Assembly (NCBI GenBank): GCA_036877525.1
Contig: JAZGTH010000002.1
Coordinates: forward strand, 806,001 to 870,000
Length of the DNA stretch: 64,000 bases
DNA from: Chromobotia macracanthus
Lineage: Eukaryota; Chordata; Actinopteri; Cypriniformes; Botiidae
Direction: 5' to 3'
The notes beneath the pieces were generated by a model. The model was not told the DNA's origin and ran no database searches. It saw only the letters and a program-made list of their open reading frames with translations. The stretch's first letter is position 1; every line of letters begins with the position of its first letter. The position numbers were made by a program, and so were the translations under genes. This document shows positions 1-11,640 of the stretch, piece by piece.

Positions 1-331
1 TGCACTCACACCAGTAATGTTAAATATTTTCATTAAAATATTTAGTCATTTTAAAAGATTGTTCCAGGTTAAAAGCCACTTAAGCTTGATTACCACAGAA
101 AATTTAACTAATAGCTCATAGACTGTAAAAAAATGAAAAAAAAAACAATTCATGTAATTTATGCATAAATACATAAATGTAATTTATGTCTGTGTGTTGT
201 TCAACAGCATGTTGAAAATGCCACAAAGCTCAAGTTGTTTTACTTGTGATTTAAAGTACAAGTACATTGTGGAATTTGGAAGTTTAATGTTAACTTAATA
301 AGGCCCTGGACTTGGCTATATGGCTTCAAAC

Positions 332-529
332 AGAAACTTTAACATAAATAGAACCTTTCTATTTTACATAAGGTTCAATGTAGTATAAAAGGTTTTCAGA
401 CTATTAAAAGGTAAGAAAGAAATGGTTCTTATAAGAACATTTGACTGAATAGTTCTTTGGGGAAGCAAAAATTGTTCTTCTATGGCATCACTGAGGAACC
501 TTTTAAGAACCTTTATTTTTAAGAGTGTA
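332..529. repeat. Teleost GTTCTT-type MITE fragment, copy A
   Basis: Runs of AAGAACC and GGTTCTT recur in both orientations, and the right end reads TTTATTTTTAAGAGTGTA. The same arrangement recurs at 42558-42806. Short AGAACC/GGTTCT palindromic elements of this kind are common in fish genomes. The left terminus is not clear here, so this copy is probably truncated. It codes for nothing. Confidence 0.6.
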
Positions 530-1136
530 CTGTAGTAAACCTCTTGAGATTATCAGAATCGGATAGATTTTCTGTTCTATCATTCATGCATATTTTGAGG
601 TTTTTGACAGTTTGTTTGGTTGAAACAGGTACAGTGCTCAAGCTGAATTTGAATATCTTCAGTAAAGCAGGTTTCACAACACTTTTATACAAAAAGTTAA
701 AGCAAAGAATCACATGTTAGCTGTTAATGTTGTGCCACAGGATGGACACTCTGTAACCCTAATGCTCTGCTTGCTAGAAATATGAACAAAATTAAAGGGT
801 CATATCATATTTTACCAGTCCAACATGCAACCCTACGTAAGCATTTCAACTCACAGGTGAAAGGGCCAGACAAATATAACAATATATTTACACAGAAGTC
901 TCGAGTAGGTGGTTCTACTTAACCACTGTAAGTGTATCCAACTAGGTGACAATTAGTGTCTTTACTTCCATGATGTGTAGACAAATCTTATCCCTCCTCA
1001 TCTGCATCAAGCTCTCCCCAACTTTATCACTTCACCAGTCGCTGTCCCTAACTTTCACTGAAAATTGGATTTTAGTTTTTGTGAAATATCACTATATGAA
1101 ACAGAGCTCTAGAAACATTCTTTACAATTCTCTTTA

Positions 1137-1679
1137 GGCAACGTGTCCACCAAAGCATTTTTACGCAGCTGAAAATGCCAGGCGCTCTGCTGAAAATGCC
1201 GGCTGTCAGCGCTTGAGTGCTTTGTAGGCACAACATTTTGAAATGCTTATTTGGTTGCTGTGATCTCCAATATCTGCAGAAGTAAAGTGATGCTATTATC
1301 TTATTTCACAGATGTTGTTTTAAATAATAATGTGGCAGTATTCAGAGGATATCATTGTCGGAGACCAGCATTCATATTAACTTCATCTTCATTTTTTTTC
1401 AGTTGTTGTACAAGCAGAAGGTGAATATTGGTCAGTGTGGTGTTTGTCTCGCCCTACCTGCACTGTGTTTGGAAGGCTGGGCCAAAAGTGGCATTGACAA
1501 GCACAGAATTTCAGCCAAAATTGAACACTTTCCAACTCCTGGCAACCCGGAAATAAACACCAAGTGCTCAGCACTCAGCACGAGAAAGCGCTCAGCTTTT
1601 AAAAACATTGGGCTCCCTTTGCAAATCATTGAAAAAAATACACTTGCACAGGATAAAATGTTTTAGTTGACACACAGCC
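1137..1679. mobile_element. Harbinger-like MITE with TTA target duplication
   Basis: The 543-bp unit begins GGCAACGTGTCCACCAAAGC and ends with the imperfect inverse, ...TTAGTTGACACACAGCC, giving inverted ends of about 25 bp. TTA flanks both sides (1134-1136 and 1680-1682), the target duplication typical of PIF/Harbinger transposons. The inside repeats GCTGAAAATGCC and contains no transposase. Open frames within it (1355-1666 on +, 1389-1629 on -) have no recognisable similarity and are treated as chance. It sits 3' of the espin exon at 1961. Confidence 0.6.
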
Positions 1680-1960
1680 TTAGTGTTTCACAATATAAAA
1701 GTGTACAGCTTTAGAATGACTTAAAAGTGTGTGAATAATTTAAATCTGTGGATGAATTATTACTTTAAAGGTGCAGTAAAATGTTTTATGGCTAACATCA
1801 AAAATGGATTTCAGGAAAAAAAAGACAAAGTGTTTTTGATCAAAAATGTTCTAACCTCATTAAGTCAAAGACTACCATTAAGTTCTTGGGGAGATGAGTG
1901 ACAGACTGAGTGAAAGAGCAGAGATACGAAAAAAGACTGAATGAGATAATCAGAACTCAC

Positions 1961-2189
1961 TGCTTGAGGATGATGATGAGCGGCGCTGGCTGGGGACCAC
2001 TGTGTTGGCCGTGGGGGGAGGTGGAGTGGGCATTCCTAAGGGGAGGGGTGGAGGAGGAGGTGGAGTCGGGATGGAGGTGCTGGTGGGTGGAGGAGGGGGT
2101 GAAGGAGGAAGGGGTGGTTCCTCTGCGGTTGCCGTCCCATTCTCAAGAGCTGGAGCTGTGTCTGCTGCTTTCTCCAACAGTGCAGAACC
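1961..2189 (-). CDS. espn: Espin, proline-rich internal exon (partial gene)
   Basis: Espin cross-links actin filaments in parallel bundles, for example in hair-cell stereocilia. This - strand exon starts at 2189 after the acceptor TTCTCTCCACAG and ends at 1961 before the donor GTGAGT. It is 229 nt, read in phase 0 at its start and leaving one base at its end. The translation has an acidic/alanine stretch (LLEKAADTAPALENG), then proline runs (PPSPPPPPT, PPPPPPLPLG), then QRRSSSSSS. Mammalian espins have the same order: a proline-rich peptide followed by QRRSSSS just before the WH2 motif. The WH2 and C-terminal actin-bundling exons should lie before base 1 and are not in the window. The human neighbourhood (ESPN beside HES2, divergent) supports the call. 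Confidence 0.75.
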
Positions 2190-5100
2190 CTGTGGAGAGA
2201 ATACTAAAAATCAAAATAATTCTCACACTGTATCAACATTGGAGTTCTGTGGTTTATAATCAATTTCTCTTAGCTTTCATGGACTCATGTACTGATGATT
2301 CATGTTGTACTCAGGGCCATGTCCAAATGTCTGTCAATCACATGCTGTCTAGAAAGAGAATGTCCTAGAATGCCCCTGATACCACTAGCAATAGTAAGCA
2401 GAATTTATAGGATTTGGGTGTGACGTGTACTAACGGCGATTGGCAATAAAAAAGTTATGTCCCAGCGCATCTGCCTGTTTCAACAGAAAATAAAACAGAA
2501 AATAAAACTATGCTTGACATTACTATAAGACATTTTCTAAGGTTTTAAAATTAGAATGAAATGGTTATGGCTTAAACACTGAAAGTGTGAAGGGCCCTAT
2601 TGTTTTCCTTAGGATTATTATCTTTTTATTCTTTTTTTCAAGGTTTTTGGGGACTTTCAGTCACTTAACATGCTCAAAATGTTTTGAAACTTGGCACACA
2701 CCTCAAAGTTGTTGGCCATTAGGGCCGGGCCAAGACTGGCATATGGGCGGGGCAGGGGGGCTCGGTAGTGCCCCTTGGTACGGAGCACAAAAAGATGATG
2801 CATATATCAGCATACATTCACCCATCTGTACGAAATTTGGTATATGTATCAGTCTTGTCAACCCGAACAGCTTTCGCACTGACACCCCTTAGCTCCGCTT
2901 AACAGGAAAATGTGCATTTTCTGACAAGCGCATGCCGTGAGTTTTTAAATACTTCTCCTAGGTAATTCATGTGTCACCAAACTTGGTAAGCGTCATGCCA
3001 AGACATTAAAGATTCAAAATTGTGAGGGGATCTTGAATGGTGTTGCCATGGTGAGGCAATCAATTTATGGCAATAAAAGGAACAGGAATTGTCTTATATC
3101 TTCTGAATGCATTGAGTGATCTACATAAAACTTGAGAAATATGTTTGGTGTTGTAAGCTGATCGCAATGATGTGGCTATTGTGAGTCACAGTTACAGCGC
3201 CACCAACTGGCAGCAGGAAGTGTGTCAATTACAAAAGACTCAATTATTTTCAGAAGTAAATGCATGTGACAACTATGCATCATTTTCTGAGAAGCACTGT
3301 GTGGTGCCGTAGTGCTTGGGCCCATCATTGCTGCTTGCAGCTATATTTTTATATAATTTTTCAACAAAAATGAATGCATGTTTTCGTAATCCTTCAACAA
3401 AATGTAATAATGTGCCTCTGAAATTATTTCCTTTTTGACCAACCTCTTACAAACCTGCCACACCGAGACGACTTTCATTATCCAATCAATAACTAGATAA
3501 ATTGAAAAAGTGCTGCCCTACATTTTTTCTGTTTCCTGTTTAATTCAGAAATTTGTCACATGGAAGTAAAACTCAGAAGGCTGTTTTATATCTTGTTTGT
3601 TAATCTATAACAACGAATGGGAAATGCCTTAGCAATAAAAATAACTAAACAAAATAAACATTTGCATTATGCAATAATGATGCTGTTTGAATTGAGTAAA
3701 ACACAAATTCATTTTCAATTTCGAAAGTACATCTTGAACTGGTCACAGACTACACAATGTAATAAATATACTAAGCAAACTACCAGGGATCTCACCAACA
3801 CCCCCATCCCCTGTCCAACATGTGCATTATAGCTGGTGATGATAAATACGCAATGAAATCAGACTCATTGGTTTTCTGGAATGAATGGACATCTGCTAAG
3901 AGCCACAATCCTTCACACAGACATCTCCAGGGGCCCCCTGCCTGCCCCCACAATTAGAGCTAAGTAAACAAGCCCAGGTTTCTCACCCACACACCCACCA
4001 CCACAATTCCCCTGAACGCATGCCTGGTGTATGCCCATCCTCCCCTCCCACATTATCATCACTATCTCAAACATATGGTGCGCTTCATGTCCAGGCATGT
4101 CTGTTAATGGGTCATTATCCACAGGGACATGCTCAGCACCATCTGCTTGAACCAAGCAGCCAGATGGCTCACTGGCATTTAATTGGCTAAATGAAGATTA
4201 AATCTGACAGAAGCAAGGGGCCAAATGGAATGGTAATATTGTGCAAATGATCCTCTGTTTCACCATTATCCACAAACGGCAGTAATACACTGGTGCTAAT
4301 TCAGAAAATAATACTATTCTTTCACGGTTTAGTGAAAATGTAGACTGATTATTCATTACTTATAAAAATAATCAAGTTCTTTTTATGTTTCAGGTTCAGT
4401 TTAATACATGCTAGTAAGGCATTTGTTAAAATATCAATTTAGTAATAAAGGATGAATGATAGTAAGATGCTAATAAGACTACTGTGTATAAAACATAGTA
4501 GATGTAGTAGATTTAAACTGATGTGGAAAGCATAGGCCAAATGTTGGTGACTTGGTGTCAAGTAAGAGCTACCGTATATAATATTTCTGTTAGGTAAGAA
4601 TTTGATAAAGAATGTTTGAGTTTACATTAAGTTCTCTGTTTTTTTAATGCAGAATCCGCAAAACACAATGAGGGCACAGTGAGACACTGCTGAGGTCTCT
4701 TATAAGAGTCTGAAGGACACATATCATTGGGGTTACTAAAGATGGGTGATTGAGGCAAAAATCTCCATTTGCACGTGTATATCTGACTAAGAGAAACAAC
4801 TGAGATTACAGATATTATCATTTGTTTTTCTTACAAGCCACACTGTATTTACATTACACTGTAATGTACAAATTACAATAGGCAAAATGTGGGCTAGTAA
4901 ATGGGCAGAACATTAAGTTCAGTGACACACAATGCTTCAAGGCCCCGGCCATCAGACTTTTATAACACAACAAAGAAAAACACTCAGCTGTGTTTATCCA
5001 GTAGCTCTGTGTGTGTACACTGAAAACAAAATGCCACTCAGGCCTGCCACACCTTGCCTGGGTTTGTATTGTAATTTGACACATTAGAGAGTGAATCTGT

Positions 5101-5778
5101 GTTGAAGACCTTTAACTGAAGACCAAAAGCACAAGAAACGTTTGCTGTCACATTACAAGCTATACATTTAGTCCAAATCCTTCTACCTTTCAGGTTCATT
5201 TATATTTTGATGTACTACAGAAAGTCATTAAAAATATCTTTGTCTAATTCAATGTGCTCAATAAAATCTGCCAACATCCCTGTCAACAGATAACGCACAG
5301 CTTCAATTATAATTCATTAATTGTATGTGGCTCTTGAGTGTATGATGGTTGCAAACACTCAGTCTGTGTTTTGATCTAGTCTAAGAATCAAGTATGTTTA
5401 ACCCTTTGAGCTGACTTCAGAGAATGTCTTGCAGGACACAACACACAACGACTCAGAAGTCACCCTGAGCTTGTGGGGTCTTGAAGCTCAATAAGAAAAG
5501 TCCTGGTGACAGTTTCCACTTGGGTTTGTTGTGTTATGACCTGACAGTGAGTGGTGTGTGATGCCCAATTTATATATATCTCTTTACAAATGATGCCTAG
5601 TAAAACTTTTCAAAGCTGTTCAGCTTATCCAGCCTCAAATCAAAGTCCTAAGTCCCTAACTATTTATTCAGCTTTAACAAACATACAAGGTCACACAATT
5701 ACATTACTAATCAATTCATTTGACAGGAAATGGAAATGTTTCCTCCCATACATGTGACTACACTGATTTCTGCTTTAC
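2190..5778 (-). other. Espin intron (between the two recognised exons)
   Basis: This AT-rich intron on the - strand holds the dispersed repeat at 2591-3345. Nothing coding was recognised in the rest. An open frame at 3913-4155 (-) lacks similarity and lies in ordinary intronic sequence. Confidence 0.5.
2591..3345 (+). repeat. Dispersed repeat ending GGGCCC...GCTGCTTGCAGCTAT, copy A
   Basis: The unit runs from AGGGCCCTATTGTTTTCCTTA to GCTTGGGCCCATCATTGC and CTGCTTGCAGCTAT. The copy at 37955-38839 is the same family in opposite orientation, sharing GCAAGCAGCAATGACGGGCCC, the GGTGGCGCC-like middle and the CAATGGGGCC end. No protein is encoded. It is probably a non-autonomous transposon; its class is unknown to me. 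Confidence 0.6.
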
Positions 5779-5922
5779 CTCCTCATTGGGTGCCATGGTT
5801 CTGTTGGTCCGTGCTGTCACTGCCCAGGGTCTTGTAATAATCCCCAGGCTGGGCTGCTTGCTGAAGCTACGTGACTTTTGGTTAGAGTCAACTTATCTGA
5901 CAGCTCTCCCACTGGTGTTTAC
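5779..5922 (-). pseudogene. espn: Espin exon with in-frame stop (partial or decayed)
   Basis: In one - strand frame this stretch reads DSNQKSRSFSKQPS. That closely matches a segment of mammalian espin lying just before its proline-rich region, where FSKQPS is followed by GDYY. A strong acceptor (CTGTTTATTTTAGCAG) precedes 5922 and a donor GTAAAG follows 5779. The exon is then exactly 144 nt, phase 0 to 0, compatible with direct splicing to the 1961-2189 exon. Codon 10 is TAA (5893-5895). A weaker acceptor at 5892 would start the exon after that stop. The block GDYYKTLG, also espin-like, is readable only in another frame just downstream of KQPS, so one or two indels are likely. True decay, a skipped exon and assembly error are all possible. 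Confidence 0.55.
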
Positions 5923-7827
5923 CTGCTAAAATAAACAGAAACAGGTTCAGAGATGGAAACATCAGACGATCTGATCTAACATTGGCTTCCTCAAGGACCA
6001 TTATAGACTGTCTGAAACAACACTATTTACACAAAAACCTTAGGAAATAAGATTTTCAAAACATGCAGGACAATGTCATTTTGATTCATACATCAACAGC
6101 CAACAAAGTGTCCCATAAAAACCAACATATCAATCATTGGCTTGTTTTCCAAGTAATCCATTATCTCAGAACAATATAAAATGTTTTGTTTATATATTAA
6201 AATACACTGTATGTGTATACTGTATCTCTTTAATTATAAGGGTTTGAGTAACAAGTCCATTTACACAAATGTGTTTCCCCCACAGTGGTTTAATATGTTG
6301 GATTTAGACACCTATTGCAAAACTCTGATAAATTAGAAACTTTCTTGTGAATTATCCAAACAAAACAATCCAATATCATGGTGTTGCTATTGCCTATTGA
6401 GTAAACAATAAAACCACACTGGAATACAGTCAGGCAAGGGTCAGCTATATAATGAAGGCAGATGTCAACCAAAAGGTTCAAGCCATTTTTCATTATGACA
6501 GGTAAGTGATCGAACATTTCTGTGCACTACATTTCTGTTGTTTTAATATTTTTAACTGTGTTTATCTGTTGTTATAAACACTGCAGTCATGACAACTAAG
6601 CCACCCAAATGTGTAAAAAATATTAGTGTCATTTTGTTAGAAGACAGAACAGTGTTGTTTGTTTATGATGAATTTAAACATATCTCCAGCTTTCCATATG
6701 TTCAGTGCTTAAATCACAACAAATCTGCAATAATCTGCAATTCTTGGAAACAGACATAACATGAAGTATGATATGAATGCCAAAACCTGGCAGATTAAGT
6801 ATTTCAGAATTCCTTCAGAGCTTCTGTGCTAAAGCCTCATGTGACATGGGTAGATTTACCTGAAAACAAAAGACTTTTTATCAACTGTACTGAAACACTG
6901 ATCAGTGAGGAGAGGAGCAGCACACATCAGATAGCTGATCTCAGACTTCTCACTGTCCTCTCCTGCTATTCACTCTGCTATCATAGACATATCAAAATAT
7001 CATAGACATTCTACCACTGACCTCAAACCAGTTCTACCATCTGTCTTTACATTTCCACCAGCACTGAATAAGAGCAAAGAAATTACTTTACAAATATACC
7101 GACTACAGACGGAGCTTCTAGAAATTTCCAACCTGAAAGCACTGCTTCTGTCTTCCTATTCTCAAGATTTTCCTAATGCAAATCCTTTGAGTTTGCATAG
7201 TAAACAACATTGAGCAATGCAATTCTTAAACAAATAATCTCACAAGTAAGACCAAATATGACCTGTTTATCAGTGGTGTAACATGATATATCATGATTTA
7301 AAATATAACTAACTAATATAAAATATTAATAATATAATACATTCAGGCAGTAATATGGTAAAACAAATACAGTTTTATCACTTTTGTATATCTAATTGAC
7401 CTATAAAGTAAGGAACATGTAAAATATTTACTTTCCCCCTAACTAAAACTTATATTCAAAGTGACAACTCTGTAGACATCATTATACAATATGTATCAGT
7501 ATGTGTATATATCTGGAAATCAAACCCAAGCTCTACCAGTTGATGGTTACAGACAATATACTTCACCAAAGGTCTCAAACTTTTATTACCCTAAAAAGAT
7601 AATCCAATCCAATATAAGTGATGTTTTGTATTTTTTCTGCATTCATTGCTGTATTATAAGTTTTTGTTCTTGTTGTATAATGATATTGGACACAAAAATA
7701 ATCTGTATTGGTATTGATCATAAAATGTAAAAAAAAAAAAACTTTTCCTCTGAAAACTAAAAGGAAAATCATGCAGAGTATGCAGTAAAACAGTAGTTGC
7801 ATCAAGTTATCTGTGGTTTCACTGCAC

Positions 7828-7879
7828 CTGAAGCTTGTTCATGTTCTCCCAGAATTCACAGATGGTTGGAACATCAGTC
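7828..7879 (-). CDS. Possible small 5' espin exon encoding MNKLQ
   Basis: A pyrimidine-rich acceptor (CCTTTTTCTGAG) precedes 7879, and a CAG|GTGCAG donor follows 7828. The 52 nt have one open frame ending ENMNKLQ, with an ATG that could start a short isoform. Mammalian espin has KNKLR shortly before the segment matched by the next exon, and phase 0 at the end would join the 144-nt exon. The match is only a few residues, so this is a suggestion and not a firm exon. Confidence 0.25.
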
Positions 7880-8186
7880 CTCAGAAAAAGGCTAGCTGAC
7901 CTCTATACAATATGAGCTTCATTCATGCCCTCACAAATGCATATTCTGCATGCAGTTCTCCAAGTTATCTCAGGTCATCTAATCGAACAAATCAATCTAA
8001 ACGATCATGACAAAGATAAACAGGAGCTAGTTATGACATTCTAATTTTCATACAGAACTAACACAAAAAACACGCACTGCAAAGTTTATTATGTTATTGC
8101 ACACAAAGTCAGCAAAGCAAAGCGGTCCTAATTCTTGCCGCTTACTGGAACATGTCGTCCTTTAATAACACTAAATGACAGTCTTA

Positions 8187-8480
8187 CCCCGTCGATCTGA
8201 CCGTAATTCTTTCTCCTGCGTTTCTGTCACTTTTCGAGAATGTTCTGAGCCGGTAACGACACACAGGTGTCACGGTAGCCTCTTTCTGCTGCACTTCAGT
8301 CTACCTGATGCCTGCTTTGACTTGCTCCGCCCCCTGCTCCTCCAGCCCAACAACCACGATGTGGGGATGGCTGCACTAGCTCGCTTGTTATCCAACCACA
8401 GGCCGAAACGATTGTGGTCTTTCATACAAACCTCTGTGACAGTGGGTGGGCATGGCTACCCGGGGTCTGGCTTTCTCAGT
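8187..8480 (-). promoter_or_regulatory. Candidate - strand promoter and non-coding first exon
   Basis: This short stretch is richer in GC and CpG than its surroundings. On the - strand it has a GGGGGCGGAGC Sp1-like box (about 8325-8340), no ATG in its downstream part, and a good donor (GG|GTAAGA) at about 8186. That is the layout of an untranslated first exon, and it could start a short espin transcript running left. The 102-codon + strand frame here looks like a by-product of base composition. Confidence 0.25.
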
Positions 8481-10205
8481 TAGCTGCTTTATGTAGAAAT
8501 GTGGAAATCGCCCTGTAGCCGGTCAGCTGCGGATAATAAGAGGGGCGTCTGACCCGTCGTGCAGGGCGGAATTAACATCAACACACAATGTAAGCTTTCT
8601 GTCAGAGTGTAACAAAACAAAATCAAAGAAAGTGCTACACACACTGAAAACTGAACCTGTCTTACACTGTTTTGTGAGTGGAACGAATCGTAGGCTAACA
8701 TTGGCCTGTGGTACTAAATGGTGTGCTATTTAAATGTATTTGAGCAGTTAGCGGTGAGCTAGACCAAACACACCCACAGCTGTGACCCAGTATGCGGTTG
8801 CTAAACACACTAGTGTTGCTGTGGTAGCCGAGTGAGATGAATACACACTCGGCACACAGTCCTGGAGGAGAATGCGATTGCTTAGAAAACTTCAAGCACT
8901 TATTTAACATTTAAGCATCAACTTTATCTTAGATGTTTCTATTAAAATGGTTCAGGAGAAGAAAAATACACTCAAAGAGACTGATGAGAATTTCTGGCGT
9001 GCAGTATAGAAGAATATGAAAGTATAAACTGACACCGCACGCGTATCAAGGGCGTATGTTTTCGTCGCCCGTGTTAACAGACGAGAGCTTTCACACGGCG
9101 TACTGGTGCGGTGCAGCAGCGAGTCTGTTTTTGCTGTACAGCTGCCGCTCTATTAAAGTGATATTGTGTGCATTGTTCACGGTCAAAATGCGCATGGATT
9201 GACGCGAAAACGTAGCAATTTTAACAAAAAAAAGCACACTAATGGCACCTACTGTTTTAAACAGTCATCATATGGGCAGTTTTTAAGCATTTTAAACAAA
9301 TACCTGTAAACACACTTTCTCTCCAAACTACAGGTTTAAATAGCTCGTTTAATTTTTGTTTATATATATATATTTCTCAGAGTACTCAGATCTGAATACG
9401 ATGTCTAATCGTGGAGGTAGAACAACAAAAAGTTCTTTATGCTCCGTGTGGTGTCACGTATAAAGACTTGCAAGCTAAGGAAAGGGCTTGGGAGGCAGTT
9501 TCAGCTACAAGATGGTAATATACACCAACCTCTTTTCTGCGCTGGTTTAGGAGATGAATACAAAGGTTCATCTTATGCTTTTTCGTAACCTTCGCAGTAA
9601 CAGATACAGCGCGATGAACATACTTCTATCTACAACTCGCACTACACGGAAAACAAGCAAAACAAAAGCAATGTAAATAAAACCAATCAAAGATATATAA
9701 ACTAAACTGATAATAAATTTTTTTTGACAAGTGTATTCTTCTAAATGTATTTTGAAATCAAAATAATGTGAACTTTCCCATTATACAGTTTTCTCTACAC
9801 AAATACAGTTTTTTATTTCCCATTATACAGTTTTCTCTGCACTGCAAACGAGAGGTCTTCTCGGGTCCTAAAATGCATACTCGACCGGAATCGATTCTTA
9901 CCAGAACCCGACGTGCATAAATTAATTTTTTAAAAGAAAAACCCGACCCGAGACAGACCCGGTTTAATTAGACCCGAGTACGTCCCGACTAGACCCGAAC
10001 GTAAACGGCATTGACGTGTGCACGGCTTGCAGTCAGTCAGGATAAAAATCCTGCTGCCCTGCTGACTGATTTGCTGACTGCTCCATTACTTTCATTTATT
10101 TATTTACTAAATTATTATTACTTTATATTTTTGCCTGTCTGATTGTTGCAACTTATTTCTGAGTTAGGCAAAAGAAAAAGGGTCAAAAGTTGCGCGCCTT
10201 ACGCA
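8481..10205. other. Intergenic, no gene recognised
   Basis: Mixed intergenic DNA. A CpG-rich patch at about 9030-9140 has GCGTA repeated 11 bp apart (9041 and 9052). From 9858 to 10005 the hexamer ACCCGA or its complement recurs several times, suggesting the end of an old DNA transposon, but no paired terminus was found. Confidence 0.4.
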
Positions 10206-10500
10206 CTATGCCAATATGGCATATTTTGTATTGTTGTGTATCACAGCCAGATATTGCTCGATGATGGCCGAGTAGAACTGTTTCTTCAGCTTCTGTGGCA
10301 GGTTGATCTTCTTTAGTTGACAAAGGAAGAAGGACTGCTGGGCCTTTTTCACAATGGAGTCAATGTGATTGTCCCACTTCAAGTCCTGAGAGAGAATGGT
10401 GCCCAGGACCCTGAATGACTCCACTGCATCCACAGTGCTGTCCATGATGGTTAGAGTCATTGAGACCAGTAAGTTTGGGTTTCCTGGAAATATAGTGGAC
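10206..10500 (-). mobile_element. L2/CR1-like LINE fragment (end of reverse transcriptase)
   Basis: The - strand translation includes ESFRVLGTILSQDLKWDNHI and KKAQQSFFLCQLKKINLP. These match the thumb region after the catalytic domain in fish L2/CR1-type non-LTR retrotransposons; the LINE at 26581 has the same segment (FKFLGVHITEDLTWSAHTD). It is 5'- and 3'-truncated, with no catalytic motif present. Confidence 0.75.
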
Positions 10501-11394
10501 ATATAATAGCAGCACTAACTTATAATAGCACTAACTCCACCCAGTGTCAGTAAAACCATCAACTGTGACATTTAGGTTTTTGTGGAGATTTTCTGAGAAC
10601 CAAGTCAGATTAGGTTATGTCTGAGGCACAGGCTGCCTATGTTGTTGATGAGAGTATCAGACTGGAGCGTCTGATCGCACTGATCTGACAAGAGCTGCGC
10701 TGTTGTGACGGTTGGCGCTGATCAGGAGATGGACTTGCTCTGCACAAGCTTGTCATATATCACTGTTCAGTGTTTTCAAATAAATAGAGCTACTAGCAAG
10801 CCAGTTATAAAATTACACATTAATGTTTATGGAATCAACTATGATCATAAACACTAAAATGCTAAATTAATTTACTTGATACTTCATACAATGTAGTTAA
10901 CAAAATTAACTAATTAAACTTGTTTAAAAAAAAGTCTGTCTGTCCTGTAATCTTTTGTCCTGGTTGTGATCATTAAAGCGTTTCAAAGGCATCTTCTGGT
11001 CCTTTTCTGGCCCTTTTCTGTCCGTTTATGGAGTTAATGGAGTTCCTATCATACATTAACATAAATTTACTATAATAATTAATTCTCTGAGACTGAATTT
11101 GGGAAAGCGCGCTAATGGCTTGTTTAATACTAGAATCATAATTCAGGACTTGACTCGAAACCTGAATGCAGAGACCCGAGACTTACTTGGGACTAGTAAA
11201 ACAACGACTTGATCCCACCCTGTATTAAACCATCAGTCACAATGTTTCTGTGCTTTTTCTCAGTGGAAGACACTGTGTGTGACAGCAGAGACAGGCAGTA
11301 TTGACAAAGCAGTAATAGACACCACTACATTACCTGGACTGCCTCACATTAGACAGCTCATTTCATATCAACCATATGACTTTTCACACAATGC

Positions 11395-11640
11395 TTAACA
11401 ACAGTTTTGTTATGTTGCCTTATAATACAAACAATAAAATTCATTATTTTCTTATTTATCCACACTCTGTACCCCATAATGACAAAGTAAAAACTGAATT
11501 TTAGAAATGTCTGTAAATTTATTAAAAGGAAAAAATGTCACATTTACATAAGTATTCACACCCTTTGCTACTGAATTGTAGCTTAGGTGCCTCCTATTTG
11601 TCTTGATCATTGCTGAGATATATACTCCTATGTAGGTATG
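11395..11640. mobile_element. Tc1/mariner-like terminal fragment
   Basis: The sequence CACTCTGTACCCCATAATGA, then AAATTTATTAAAAGG and TAAGTATTCACACCCTTTGC, belongs to a very widespread fish Tc1-like family (subterminal region). No transposase or opposite terminus remains. Confidence 0.55.

Noticed and set aside
1355..1666. 103-codon + strand frame and overlapping - strand frames
   Set aside because: They lie entirely within the 1137-1679 MITE, overlap on both strands and show no known motif.
3913..4155. 80-codon - strand frame in the espin intron
   Set aside because: No similarity to espin or other families, and no convincing acceptor and donor pair.
6785..6815. TEALKEF on the - strand, resembling TEALKKEL of espin
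   Set aside because: A stop follows at once, another lies 12 nt upstream, and the phases do not fit the neighbouring exon candidates. Probably chance.
8175..8483. 102-codon + strand frame
   Set aside because: It lies in a GC-rich patch better explained as a - strand promoter or leader exon, and its translation has no recognisable domain.
9858..11215. A complete hAT-like transposon bounded by ACCCGA-rich and GACCCGAG-type sequence
   Set aside because: The ends do not form convincing inverted repeats and no target duplication or transposase was seen.
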